Assembly (NCBI GenBank): GCA_026261815.1
Contig: JAMPIT010000885.1
Location: forward strand, 248,001-312,000
Direction of reading: 5' to 3'
Source: Monarcha castaneiventris obscurior
Lineage: Eukaryota; Chordata; Aves; Passeriformes; Monarchidae
Length of the DNA: 64,000 nt
A program made the translations under genes and the position numbers. Numbering within the stretch: position 1 is the first letter of the stretch; each line of letters begins with the position of its first letter. Positions 48,353-59,258 of the stretch are shown in pieces. Under the pieces are notes generated by a model. The model was not told the origin of the DNA and did not search any database. It was given only the letters and a program-made list of their open reading frames with translations.

Positions 48353-48979
48353 CACTGCATCAGGCTGGGGATGGGTGATGGATGCTCCTGAAGACGATTT
48401 GGGCTGCAGTGGGACAACTCCACACTCAGAGATCTCCATGGTGCTGGAAGAAAGTGCTCCCTGGCCTCGCTGTTTACCAACTAATTTTAGAAGTGCTGAA
48501 TGCCACAGAAACGCACTTCCCACTTCTTCAGGGATGATGAAATACACAGCACTGCCTTTGGCTCGCTGCCGCCCAGAGCCTGCAGGAATGATGCTCCTTC
48601 CTCTGAGCCACTCCTTTTTTCCAGAAGGAAAGGAGGGATTCAGGACTGGAGTGTTTCCACCACCCATCTTCTGCCTTTGCTTTTAATGTCGGTGTTTTAA
48701 GAGGAATTAGGGAGGATTCTCTTTGGTATGCTGGGCTTTGCCTTTTCCTGTGGTGCATGGAAACATCCCAAGCTTCTTCTTTGTCCACCATGACCCACTT
48801 TCCTGTCTTGGGTCTTCAAAAGACCTTGAATGTGTTGGGATCATGCTGGAGGGATAAGGAAGAATTCGGTGGAGGAGAGACCAGCCCAGTGCACTGAGGG
48901 GTGAAAGCAGGAAAGTTTGGAATGTTGCTTTCCTCAGATTTCCGCTGGTTTTGGTGTTGCTGGTGCTGGGATCCACTTG

Positions 48980-50380
48980 TGCTCACTCCTTTTGAGGTGA
49001 ATTCCTTGTGTTTGGGATTGCTCAATCTCCTGCCTCTTTAGAGCTCAATCCCTTGGCTTCTTGAAGCTCAGTCCCCTTTTTTTGGGAGTGCTTAATCCCT
49101 CAAACACTTCAATCTCAATTTCTTGGTTTTGGGATTGCTCTGTCCCTTAACCCTCTTGAACTCAATGCCTTGGCCCCTTTGGAAGTAATTCCCTTAGCTT
49201 TGGGATTGCTCAATCCCTTGCCCCTTTTGAGCTCAATTCCATGGCCCCTTCAGTCTCAGTGTTCTATCTTTGGGGTTGTGGGATCTCTTGGTCCCTTTTG
49301 AATTCAATCTTGGCCCCTTTTGTACTTGATCCTTTGTCTTTGGGATTTCTCAATCCCCTACCCCTTTTGAGCTCAATTCCTTCTCTCTGGGGTTGCTCGA
49401 TCCCTTGGCCCCTTTTGAGCTCAGTTTCATGGCCCCTTCATTCTCAAGGCTTTTTCTTTGTGACTGGGGAATCTTTTCAATCTCAATCCATTCAATCTTC
49501 AATCCCGTGGTTTTGGGATTCTTTAATCCCTTACCCGCTTTGAGTTCTATTTCTTGGTCCCTTCAATCTCAATGCCTTCTGTGTCTTTGGGATTGAGGAA
49601 TCCCTTGGCCCCTTCAGTTTCAATCCCTTGTTTTTGGAATTGTTCAGTCTCTTTGAGCTCAATCCCATGATTTTTTGGGCTCAGTCCCTTGTTTTTGGGG
49701 ACTTGTTTTTAGCTCAGTCCCTGGTTTTGGGCATTACTGAATCTCTTTTGGCTGCAGTCTCATGTGTTTCAGGGATTGGTGAGTCAATTCCTTATCCCTT
49801 TCAAACTTAATCCCTTGTTTTTGGGATTCCTCAATCCCTTACCCTTTTTCAGATCAGCTCTGTAGCCCCCTCAATCTCAGTGCCTTGTCTTTGGGATTGC
49901 AGGATCCCTTGGCCCCTTTGATCTGAGTCCCTTGATTTTGGGATAGTTCAATCCCTCAGGCCCTTTGAGCTCAATCCCTTGGCCCCTTTTAAACTCAATC
50001 CCTTGTCTTTGGGGTTCTGGGATCCCTTGCCCCCCCAGTCTCAATCTTTTGATTTTGGGATTGCTCAATCCCTTACCCCTTTTGAGCTCAATTCCATGGC
50101 CCCTTCAATTCCAATGCCTTGTGTTTGGGATTGTTTAATTCCTGACCTCCTTTGAGATAAGATAATTCCCTTGGCCCCTTTTGAGCTCTGTCCCTTGGTT
50201 TTGGGATTGCTCCATCCATTTGACCTCTTCACTCTCAATTCCATGGTTCTGGGATTGTTCAGTCCTTTTGTCCCTCTTGAGCTCAATCCTTTGGCCCCTT
50301 CAGTTTCAATACCTTGGCTTTGGGATTGCTCAATCCCTTTTGCTTTATGAACTCAATTCCTCAACTCTGGAATTTCAGGG
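48980..50380 (+). repeat. 70-bp minisatellite, forward arm (~20 degenerate units)
   Basis: Repeated core blocks are TTTGGGATTGCTCAATCCCTT, CCCCTTTTGAGCTCAATTCC and ATGGCCCCTTCAATCTCAA, the last followed by TGCCTTG. The spacing is about 70 bp with indels. Units are more diverged than in the opposite arm. Boundaries are approximate. Confidence 0.9.
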
Positions 50381-50949
50381 ATCAGATCCTGCTCCAGGCT
50401 CTTGGCCCACGTCTGCTCATACAACATCCAACCCAGAGCTGCTTTATTAACTGAAGCTGCTTCATTAATTGAAGTTGCTTCGTTAATAAAACATTCGTGA
50501 CCACCTCACTCAGGGACACTGATGGGATGTGGGGACAATCGGGCAGGAAAACGGGAAAATCTCTGCTTGTTCAGCGGCAGCTCATCCCTTCTTTTTCCGT
50601 TGTCTTCTCCGGAATGAGGACTTGTGCTGTCCAGTGAGGGAAATAAATGACCCCCAGCAGCTGCGAGTGCTGATCCTCGGAATCTGCGGAACCCACTTAA
50701 ATGAATAATAATTAAAGAAATAAATTTCCCCGAGTGCAGCCTCAAAACTTTCAGTTCAGCAATAAAGCCAAGGAGAGAGACTCGGAAAATGAATCGCTCG
50801 GCTCTTTCCGAAGGAAGCCGAGGTGGACGAGGAGGGATGATAATGGGAACTATTAAAGGAACCGGCGTGGTTTAAGGAAGCCTTTTCCAGGTCATGTGGG
50901 AACAGGCTGAGGAGAGGTGTGTGGTGATACTGACACCTGAGGGAAAAAA

Positions 50950-51502
50950 GGATTGAGCGATCCCAAAACCATGGAATTGAGAGTGAAGGGGCCAAGGCAT
51001 TGAGGAATCCCAAAGTCAAGGGATTGAAATTGAAGGGGCCATGGAATTGAGCTTGAAAGGGGTCAGGGATTGAGGAATCCCAAAGTCAAGGGATTGAAAT
51101 TGAAGGGGCCAAGGAATTGAGCTCAAAAGGGGTAAGGGATTGAGGAATCCCAAAGTCAACAGATGGAAATTGAAGGGGCCATGGAATTGAGCTTCAAAGG
51201 GGTCAGGAACTGAGGAATCCCAAAGACAAGGGATTGAAATCGAGGGGGCCAAGGAATTGAGCTCAAAATGGGCAAGGAATTAAGGAATCCTAAAGACAAG
51301 GGATTGAAATTGAAGGGGCCATGGAATTGAGCTCAATTAAGGAATCCTAAAGACAAGGGATTGAAATTGAAGGGGCCAAGGAATTGAGCTCAAAAGGGGT
51401 CAGGGAATGAGGAATGCCAGACACAAGGAATTGAACTCAGTGAGCCAAAGGACTGAGCTCAGAAGGGATAATGGACTGAACGATTCCAAAACCACGGGAT
51501 TG
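50950..51502 (-). repeat. 70-bp minisatellite, reverse arm (~8 units)
   Basis: It is the same unit in reverse complement. GAGGAATCCCAAAGTCAAGG recurs at 51002, 51072, 51142 and 51212, exactly 70 bp apart, with variants at 51282, 51339 (13-bp deletion) and 51409. It is more regular than the forward arm. About 570 bp of unique sequence separates the arms. Confidence 0.93.
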
Positions 51503-51606
51503 ATGAGCAGAAAATAACAGGAAGATGGGATGACCCTGTTGTGGTCATCCCCAAATTGGAGCACTGGCCAGCAGAGCTGATCACGTGTCTGCCATCGCTT
51601 GGGCAG

Positions 51607-52550
51607 ACCCCTGGTTGCTTCCCTCCGTGTGTAAGATTTCCATAAATTATCCTTGATTTGGGATGGTGGAAGTAGGTGAGAAGCAATGGACTCAACACTC
51701 ATCGTTCTAACGATGTTCTCACCCTCTTGTCCATCCCTTGGCCCCATCACGTCCCAACTCTGAATTTCTCCCTTTGTTTGCCTATTTCAGTTTTCTACAC
51801 TGGTTGTTTCCCTTCATGGGGAAGATTTCCATAAATTATCCTTGATTTGGGGTGGTGGAAGCAGATGGGAACCAACAGGCTCAATACTCATCATTCTAAC
51901 GATGTTCTCACCCTCTTGCCCATCCCTTGGTCCCAGCTCATCCCAACTTTGCATTTCTCCCCCTTTTTTTGCCTGTTTCAGTTTTCTACCCTGGTTGTTT
52001 CCCTCCGTGTGTAAGAGTTCCATAAATTACCCTTGATTTGGGGTGGTGGAAGTAGATGGGCAGCAATGGGCTTGACACTCATCGTTCTAAGGTTGTTCTC
52101 ACCCTCTTGTCCATCCCTTGGCCCCATCACGTCCCAACTCTGAATTTCTCCCTTTGTTTGCCTATTTCAGTTTTCTACCCTTGTTGTTTCCCTTCATGGG
52201 GAAGATTTCCATAAATTATCCTTGATTTGGGGTGGTGGAAGTAGGTGGGCAGCAATGGGCTTGACACTCATTGTTCTAACAATGTTCTCACCCTCTTGCC
52301 CATCCCTTGGCCCCATCACATCCCAGCTCTGAATTTCTTCCTTTGCCTGTTTCAGTTTTCTACCCTGGTTGTTTCCCTCCGTGTGTAAGAGTTCCATAAA
52401 TTATCCTTGATTTGGGGTGGTGGAAGTAGATGGGAACCAACAGGCTCAATACTCATCATTCTAACCATGTTCTCACCTTCTTGCCCATCCCTTGGTCCCG
52501 GCTCATCCCAGCTCTGGATTTCTCCCTTTTTTTTTTTTTGGCTAAATCAG
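51607..52550 (+). repeat. Tandem array of five ~190-bp units
   Basis: Units start at about 51607 (5'-truncated), 51791, 51982, 52171 and 52356. CATAAATTATCCTTGATTTG recurs at 51641, 51830, 52021, 52210 and 52393 (steps 189, 191, 189, 183). The units end in TTTGCCTATTTCAG or close variants before TTTTCTACCCTGG. Identity between units is high by eye, with single-base differences. No coding function is apparent. Confidence 0.95.
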
Positions 52551-53154
52551 TTTTCCACAGCTTTTCCACCATTTAAAAAAACTAAATTTTCGGATAAGAT
52601 GCTCAAACAGACCTTTCCATGAGATGAGGTCCTGATCCTTGAGCTGTGCCCTTGGACCAATAAAGTCCTTGCTAAATAATTAAGCAGGTGATAATTAACT
52701 GTGATATTTGCAGCCAGTTTTTAATGCAAAGGAATATTTGGAATGGTTTTTTTTGGGGGGGGTGTGTTTGTTGCATCCCAAGCCCTTGGGTGATGGGGAG
52801 CTGAGCAGGGGTGTTGGACTGGATGGGAACATCCTGTTATCCATGTGGGAATGTTGGAAAGCACCGAGTGTTGCTCCTGAGTGCAGTTCCTGGGCTGCCA
52901 AGGGAAATCTCTGCCAACCTTTCCTTGGAGGAGGAGGACCTTGAACCCGGAGCTGTGTTTTGGGGTTATGGAAAAAAAAAAATCCAGGATGCAGGAGATG
53001 GACCTGAACCCTCTTGAGCTGAGTTTTGGGATGAAGGATACGATAAGGTCTTAATTAAATTATGGATGTTGGTGGAGGGGTGCAGCATCCGACCCGCTCG
53101 TTTTAATCATGTTTTTGTTTGACAAGGAGAAATTGTGCCTTTTTTCCCTTTCCC

Positions 53155-53560
53155 ATCAAAAGCTGGAATTTCAGACGTTGAGTCGAACTCTGCGGAAAAC
53201 ACCGCGGGACCACTTGGCTGTGGATTCCTTCCAAGGAGCAGGGGGAAAAAAAAGGAGTTAGGCTGTAGCCCCCGCTATTAATCATAGCTGTAATCATGCA
53301 TTTAATGAACATGACAGCTCCTGCTCCCTCCGGAGAGACGCGCGGAGTCTCCCCGCTGGATTGGGAACAACAATCACTTCTCACCGCGAGCCACCGGAGC
53401 CGCCGGAGCTGCCAGCGTCGCGTTGGGATGATGCATTAAGAGAAACAACCCCGCTTGCACGGGCTGTGGGTTTCCTTACGGATGAGGCTCTTCCAAGCGA
53501 CTGATTCATCAGGAAAGGGGGAGAGAAATCCACCTGTCCCTTCCACGGGGTGGAAAATAC
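53155..53560. other. Unique CpG-rich block next to the satellite complex
   Basis: GCTATTAATCATAGCTG, AATCATGCATTTAATGAAC, GAGACGCGCGGAGTC, GAGCCGCCGGAGC and GCCAGCGTCGCGTTGG. CpG density is unusual for this intron. Confidence 0.4.
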
Positions 53561-54743
53561 GCCGGCTGTGCTGGGTGTAATCACTTCAGAAGCCCTTAAT
53601 GTGCAGTTCTTGATGCTCTCCCCGGCAGCTTTTCTTGTTTTCCTGCTTTTTTTTTTCCCCCCCCTCTCTGTTCCATTCCTGCTGCCTGGCACTTCTTTAA
53701 ATTTCCACAGTGAGGGCAATGCCAAGGATGTGGGAGTCGCTCTCCTGATCCGACAGCATCGCTGTGTCCCGATGTTCTCCCCAGTTGGGAAGCAACTGAA
53801 GAGAAAAAACGGGACAGGTCTGGGTCTGGGATGTGCCCAGTGTTTTGTCTGGACAAAATGAGACTCCCAAAGTTGAGCCCTGGGGGCATCGTTTCAGCTT
53901 TTTGTTTAATTTAGGCCAGACTGCAGCAAATTTTGGCTCCTGATGTTTGAATTTAACTCTTATCCTGTTTTCCATTGTCTTTTGATTTCCCAGTTTCACC
54001 CCAATTTTAATAATACACCCTCCGATGCCAGGAATATGATTTATTAATGTATTTATTAATGCAAATCTCTCGTAGTGAGCAATTGGGAATTCTGAGTTGA
54101 CAACCAGCCTAAAAATCCAAATTTAGGCTCCTCGGAGTTCCTGAAAAATCAGGAACATCCAACCCCCTCTCCTGCACCCCCTTCTTGTTACTTTGATGCT
54201 CACAAAGCTTTCACTTGTATTTAAACTTCTTTTCCAAGATGCAAAAGCTTCCAAAAATATCCTCGTGCCGGAGCCTGAGCTTTCTCCATAAATCCCAGTG
54301 GATGGTGAAATGTGTAATTACGGAGCTTCCTTGGGTTGGCTTCTCCTGGGAAATATTTGGGTGGTTTTCTAATAGTTTGGAGGGGGTTTGCACGTGGGGT
54401 GAATAATTAGGGAGTGGGAGAGCGTGGATGGAGGGGTTCTTTGCCAGCTCCCAGGTGCTTTGCCAGATCTGGATGGATCTCACATGGATTTTGTCGTGGG
54501 TAGGACCAGCCCTTGGATAGTTAAACTGCCTTTGGGGATGTGAGTTAATTCCTGGGATGGGAGATGCACATCATGTTGGAGCAGGGCTTCTTGCTGGAAG
54601 ATAAAAACTGGGAAAAAGCTCCCCAAAAAATCATTCCATGGATGTATTTTTCCTACGTAAAAATTCCAACCCACTGGCACGAGGCTGTTGGCCCCTTTAT
54701 TTACTGTCTCTTTATCTCTTTAGTGATTCCTCCTTTCTGGCCA

Positions 54744-54802
54744 TGATGACCTTTAAGGTCACTTCCAGCCCTAACCATTCCATGATTCTGTGATTCCAAG
54801 AT
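54744..54802 (+). mobile_element. CR1 LINE tail
   Basis: GACCTTTAAGGTCACTTCC then CCATTCCATGATTCTGTG, with the repeating octamer-like tail. Confidence 0.75.
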
Positions 54803-55680
54803 GTGGATTCCAAGCTGCTTTAAATGGGAACGTGTTCATCCCCGTGTATCCACTTTTATCCCCAAATATTAAATATTTAGGGGGATTGGCTGCTGCCCTT
54901 GGGAGCTGATTCCTGGTGTAGCCCATCCTGCTGAAAACAGAATTCCAGAGGGCGAAGGATGCTCCAGCCTTTTTAATTTGAGGCTTTCTCCCTGCATTGT
55001 TTGGGAAATCAACCTTGCTCTTAACTGGAGACGCTTCGGCGTCTTCGGAGCGTCCCAAAGTTGACGGATGTTTATTGTAGCACTAAAAAAGATGCTCCTA
55101 CAGCCTGGGACAAGAAGGAATTAAAAAAAAAAAATAGGGAAAAAAAACCCCTCTCAGTGGTGGCTCAAATGCCCCGTTGATGGAATTTGATGTGTGGAGG
55201 GAACAGATGGGGCTTTGCCGACGCCGGCAGCCGAGTGACAGCTCGCGGTGCCGCGCTATCAAATTCCACTCGCTCACTTCCCAACACGCCCGGGATGGCA
55301 GGTGAGTGACTGAGCTGCTCTCATCCCACCTGGAAAACTGAAATCCAGCCTTTTTTTTTCCCCGTTCATTCTTCCCTGCACCAGTCAAGGATGATTTAAT
55401 TCCGTGCGTGCATGGATGGGAGCGGGCTCTGGGCTTCCCCCTCCGTCTGCGGGGAGCGGCCAAGCCAAGCGTGGAAATTTGCTGGATTGATTGGCAGAGT
55501 GGGATTTGCTTGGGGAAGTGTTTTGGCACGTTTGGGTGGGTGCTGAGGGGAAAAATTCCTGCTGTGTTTGGGGCTGGCAAGGAGCACTTCTGCTGGGGCT
55601 GCTCCAGAGCTGGGAAGTCCCTAAAAAGGGCATTTTTGTCCATTGGTTCCCTGGGAGCTCCACGCTTTGGGTTAAATAAG

Positions 55681-56127
55681 GTCATGGAGTCATGGAATGC
55701 TTTGGGTTGGGAGGGAACTTAAAGATGATCCAGTTCCAACCCTCTGCCAGGGGCAGGGACACCTTCTGCTATCCCAGGTTGCTCCAAGCTCTGTCCAGCC
55801 TGGCCTTGGACACTTCCAGGGATGGGGCATCCATGATTTCTCTGGGCAACTTGCACCATGGCCTCCCCATCCTCCAAAGGAAGAATTTCTTCCCAATATC
55901 CCATCTATCCCTGCCCTCTGGCAGTGGGAAGCCATTCCCTGTGTTCTGCCACTCCAAATTCTTGTCCAGAGTTCCTCTCCAGCTCTCTTGGAGCCCCTTC
56001 AGGCACTTCAAGAGGCTCCCGGTCTCCCTGGAGCCTTTTCTTCTCCAAGCTGAGCAACTCCAGATCTCCCAGCTTTTCCTTGTAGCAAGGGGTCTCCATC
56101 CCTCTGATCATTTTTGTGGACTGTTGA
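55681..56127 (-). mobile_element. CR1 LINE 3' fragment interrupted by an LTR
   Basis: GTCATGGAGTCATGGAATGC antisense tail to GATCTCCCAGCTTTTCC. It ends at the target site of the solo LTR at 56133. Confidence 0.9.
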
Positions 56128-56132
56128 GCTTT

Positions 56133-56700
56133 TGATGGGATACCCTTCCTTCTCAGACCAGGGTGAAACAGAGCAGAGGAGGCTGCTGTTGTGCTAAGTT
56201 CTTTATTTCACAGTCTCATAGTTTCTTGAGGGCAGAGTTCAAAGAGGGTTACATGATAAAGCCAAGCAGCAACAGCAGCAGCAGCAAAACAGCAGGCAGC
56301 AAACAACTTCTTCTTCTAATTTCTTCTCATGAATAATGATGATGATGAATGATTTTTTTTTTATAGAAGTGTGGATTATATTTGTTAATTAACCAGTGAG
56401 GTTTACACACTATTCTAGTTTTTCTTTTCTTAACCTGTCCTGGTCTAATTCTAACAATTGTAAGCATTACATGGGTATTACACAAATTTGTGTGTACAGT
56501 TTCTATCAGCTCTTATTGTTTATGTGAACACTATATCTAAAAAATGTGAACAGTTTCATTCTATCTGTATTTTGTCTAAAATAATATATCTAAACAATGT
56601 GAACAATATAGTTCTAGCCATATTTTGTCTAAAATAAAGAACTCTATGAAAGGATAACGCTGCTACAGCAGAAAGAACTCTGCTCAAGGTCTCTGCTGCA
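56133..56700 (-). mobile_element. Solo LTR with 5-bp target duplication
   Basis: 568 bp, beginning TGATGGGATACC and ending CTCTGCTGCA on the + strand. It is flanked by GCTTT at 56128-56132 and GCTTT at 56701-56705. Sense is on the minus strand, where an AATAAAGAAC polyadenylation signal lies near the 3' end. A CAG/CAA-rich run (56268-56295) and an A/T-rich middle lie inside. No gag, pol or env remains. A 5-bp duplication fits class III (ERVL-like) or related avian families. It lies 260 bp upstream of ZC3H3 exon C, in antisense orientation. Confidence 0.8.
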
Positions 56701-56959
56701 GCTTTTCAATGTTTAAGGCACTTAGCATATATTTCTACTAGAAGTTAAAAATTCTATATTTCTGTTTCACTTTGGTAAGATTTCATGGATCTCAGTTTGT
56801 CCAAAGGCTTTAATTCAACTCCTGTGCTTTGGCTTTCCTCTGGGCCTGAGCCCAGAGATGCTCTCACTCCAACAGTGAACCTAAGGTGCTGAGGGCTGTG
56901 TGAATTCCTGCAAAATTCCTTGATTCCAAGCAATGATCCGTGTTTTTCTCTCTTTCCAG

Positions 56960-57041
56960 CATTGAGATTGCACTCCACACCCAGTCCTGGGATCTCTCCA
57001 CCTGGCCTGAACAAATCCTCAACGTGCCGATACATTGCCAG
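56960..57041 (+). CDS. ZC3H3: ZC3H3 internal coding exon C (82 nt, weak donor)
   Basis: The acceptor is strong (TTTTTCTCTCTTTCCAG). The exon starts with two bases that complete GCA (Ala) with exon B, reads 26 open codons and leaves AG. The peptide starts LRLHSTPSPGISPPGLNK and ends STCRYIA. Joined to the next exon this gives RYIAS then RAVQRSLAIIRQ, which reads naturally into the ZC3H3 core. Its length is 1 mod 3, exactly what is needed to connect exon B (leftover 1) to exon D (needs 1). The donor is GTCTGT, a poor match to GTRAGT at +3 and +4, so skipping or alternative use is plausible; skipping would shift the frame. It lies between a solo LTR 260 bp upstream and a CR1 copy about 165 bp downstream. 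It codes for a Ser/Pro linker with no known domain. Confidence 0.86.
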
Positions 57042-57204
57042 GTCTGTACTCATGGGAAGCAGGAATGACATGCTCCATCTCTGGAATTATGCTCAGGAGG
57101 GAGTCAGGAGCTTGAGGAGCAGCTGTTGAACTGGAGGATGATTTGGTGAAGCTCTGGCTGCTGCTTTTCTTCAGCTTCTGCTTCAAGGTGGTTGTAAGCT
57201 CAGC

Positions 57205-57787
57205 CAGAGCCTCCCCAGTGAAGAATTCCTTCCCAATGTCACATCTAACTCTGCCCTCTGGCAGTGGGAAGCCATTCCCTGTGTCCTGTCCCTCCATCCC
57301 TTGGCCCAAGTCCCTCCCCAGCTCTCCTGGAGCCCCTTTAGGCACTGGAAGGGGCTCTGAGGTCTCCCTGGAACCTTCTCTTCTCCAGGCTGGACATTCC
57401 CAGCTCTCCCAGCCTGGCTCCAGAGCAGAGGGGCTCCAGCCCTCGGAGCATCTCCATGGCCTCCTCTGGACTCGCTCCAGCAGCTCCACATCCTTCTGCT
57501 GTTGGACCCCAGAGCTGGAGGCAGAATTCCAGGTGGGGTCTCACCTGCCCAGGGCTGAGGAGCAGAAATTCCCCCTCTCCTGCTGCCCATGTTATGGGAT
57601 CAGCCCAGGACATTCTGGGCTCCCATGGCTGGGTCATGTGGAGCTTCTCATCCACCAACACCCCCAAGTCCTTCTCCTCAGGGCTGCTCTCCATCCATTC
57701 TCCTCCCAGCCTGGATTTGTGCTTGGGATTACCCAACGCACATCCAGGACCTTACGCTTGGCCTTGCTCCTCTTTTTAACCCAGGAG
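57205..57787 (-). mobile_element. CR1 LINE 3' fragment lacking its tail, 580 bp
   Basis: CCAGTGAAGAATTCCTTCCC through CCCAGAGCTGGAGGCAGAAT to CATCCAGGACCTTACGCTTG. It extends further into the reverse-transcriptase region than most copies. Confidence 0.9.
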
Positions 57788-57911
57788 CTGCAGACAACCA
57801 ACAATTACAGAGGTAAAAAATGTGCATTTCCTCTGAAAATGAGTTCTTTGAACCTGTATTTTTCATGGATAATGCACTGTGTCCCCAGAAAACCAGAGCT
57901 GACTGTGCCCT

Positions 57912-58537
57912 TGTGCTGGTTTTGGCCAAAATCTGGCAATATATCCTCTGGGAGAAAGTCAGGTCACAACCACCCTTCCCCCCCAAACAGGTTCAGGGAA
58001 AAAAGAATTCCTCGAAGGAAATTGAAGGAGATAAAACTTATTTATTAACAAACACACAGGAAAAGGATAATAAGACTAAATAGTAAAACCCCTCACTATA
58101 ACAAGAAAACCTGGGAAGAAATTGGAGTCCTCCTGTAGGTGTGGTCCCTCCTTCTCGGAGCTGCCGTGGGGGGTGGCCTTAGGCCCCCTCCGGGCCTGAA
58201 GAGAAGTTCTCCTGATGTGTTCTCATGTTGTTGAAACAGTCCAGAAGAGGAAAAAAGGAAGAAAAAAAACCCCACCAAAGTCCTAGGAAACATGCCAGAG
58301 ACCAAGGGAAGGAAAAAAACCAAAAAAAACCTGGCTGCAGAGACAGTCAGGGTGCTCCATCCGTGCTACCACTGCCGGAGAACACAGAGGAGTCTCTATC
58401 TCTGTGTCCTTGGGAACTTGCTTTGAAAAGTTCATTTGATTTTCCCTCCCCTCTCAAGCTCAGTTTAAAGGCACAAAATTAATTTTTTGGCCTAGAGCCG
58501 TGATAGGGGATACACATCATAGAGTGACCCCAAGACA
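57912..58537 (-). mobile_element. Solo LTR of an endogenous retrovirus, copy 2
   Basis: 626 bp starting TGTGCTGGTTTTGG and ending GACCCCAAGACA; same family and orientation as 33740-34368. Shared landmarks are GGCACAAAATTAATTTTTTGG, CCGTGATAGGGGATACACAT and TGTTGTTGAAACAGTCCAG, each split here for brevity. Flanks (GCCCT and TCACA) do not match, so the target duplication is lost or the element recombined. Confidence 0.8.
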
Positions 58538-59258
58538 TCACACCACCGAATTATCTGCTCAGAGAGATCTGATGTGCCCCCCATGGTTTGTGTTCACCCA
58601 GATCTCAACACTTCTCCTCTTCCACCTGGTCCCAAACATCCCTAGAGCTGCTGGATAATTCCCTCTCCAGCCGGAAGCTCATGGAAAACGTGTGCTAAGC
58701 AGCTCCTGATCTCCTTAAGTAGCCTCTAGTGGGACCAGGCAATGAAGAAGGAGTTTTTCTACTCTTTGGTGGTACTTTTTGTTCCTGTGGCCATCATGTA
58801 GGTCCTTGTTGAGGTTCATGAGCAGGTGCCCACTTGAAGGCCATGAATAGCATCAGGCCCAGCTGGTGGGACACGTGCTGAAGAGCCCTCCAAGTTATCC
58901 AGCCTTGGCATCCTGCACTGCACAAGGAGGGGATGTTTCCTTCCTCACCATATTCCCTAAAAGTGTGGGAAACTCTCTCTCCACGCTCATAAAATCCGAG
59001 GAGAGAGTCAGAGTTATGGGGGTGGGAAGGGATCTCACTGGTGACTTTGGTGTTCTCGTGCAGGTTTTTAATGATTTGGGGTAAAATTGGCCAAAAATTG
59101 AAAATACTGAAGGGCTTATGAACGTGAACTTCCTGAATATTTCACTCTTCAAAATTGGGCTCCTCCGTGGTTTCAGGTGTTGTTGAGGTGTGTTCTCCAC
59201 GTCATCCTGGTGTTGGAGCTGGAGGTTTTCCCTGACCTTGTCCCTCTTTCTCCTTCAG

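Larger units (their letters stand above)
43652..56959 (+). other. ZC3H3: 13.3-kb intron between exons B and C
   Basis: It contains CR1 copies at 44346, 47918, 54744 and 55681, the tandem-repeat complex at 48980-52550, a unique CpG-rich block at 53155-53560 and a solo LTR at 56133-56700. 44470-47910 and 52560-53150 hold nothing I can name. Confidence 0.8.
57042..59258 (+). other. ZC3H3: 2.2-kb intron between exons C and D
   Basis: It is mostly repeat-derived: a 580-bp CR1 fragment and a 626-bp LTR, both with their sense strand on the minus strand. 58540-59250 is unrecognised unique sequence leading into the exon D acceptor. Confidence 0.85.

Noticed and set aside
48980..51502. CRISPR-like regularity of repeats
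   Set aside because: Units are contiguous tandem copies without unique spacers, and the host is a vertebrate. It is a minisatellite.
53711..53817. Possible alternative exon between B and C (after CCACAG, before GTCTGG)
   Set aside because: In the phase required after exon B it meets a TGA stop within about a dozen codons, and the peptide does not resemble ZC3H3.
55098..55685. 195-codon minus-strand open frame outside repeats
   Set aside because: There is no recognisable domain, no splice partners and low-complexity ends. Such length is possible by chance in a CpG-bearing region. A homology search would be decisive.
57143..58048. 301-codon open frame
   Set aside because: It runs antisense through a CR1 fragment and then into an LTR. 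No protein family signal is present in that frame.
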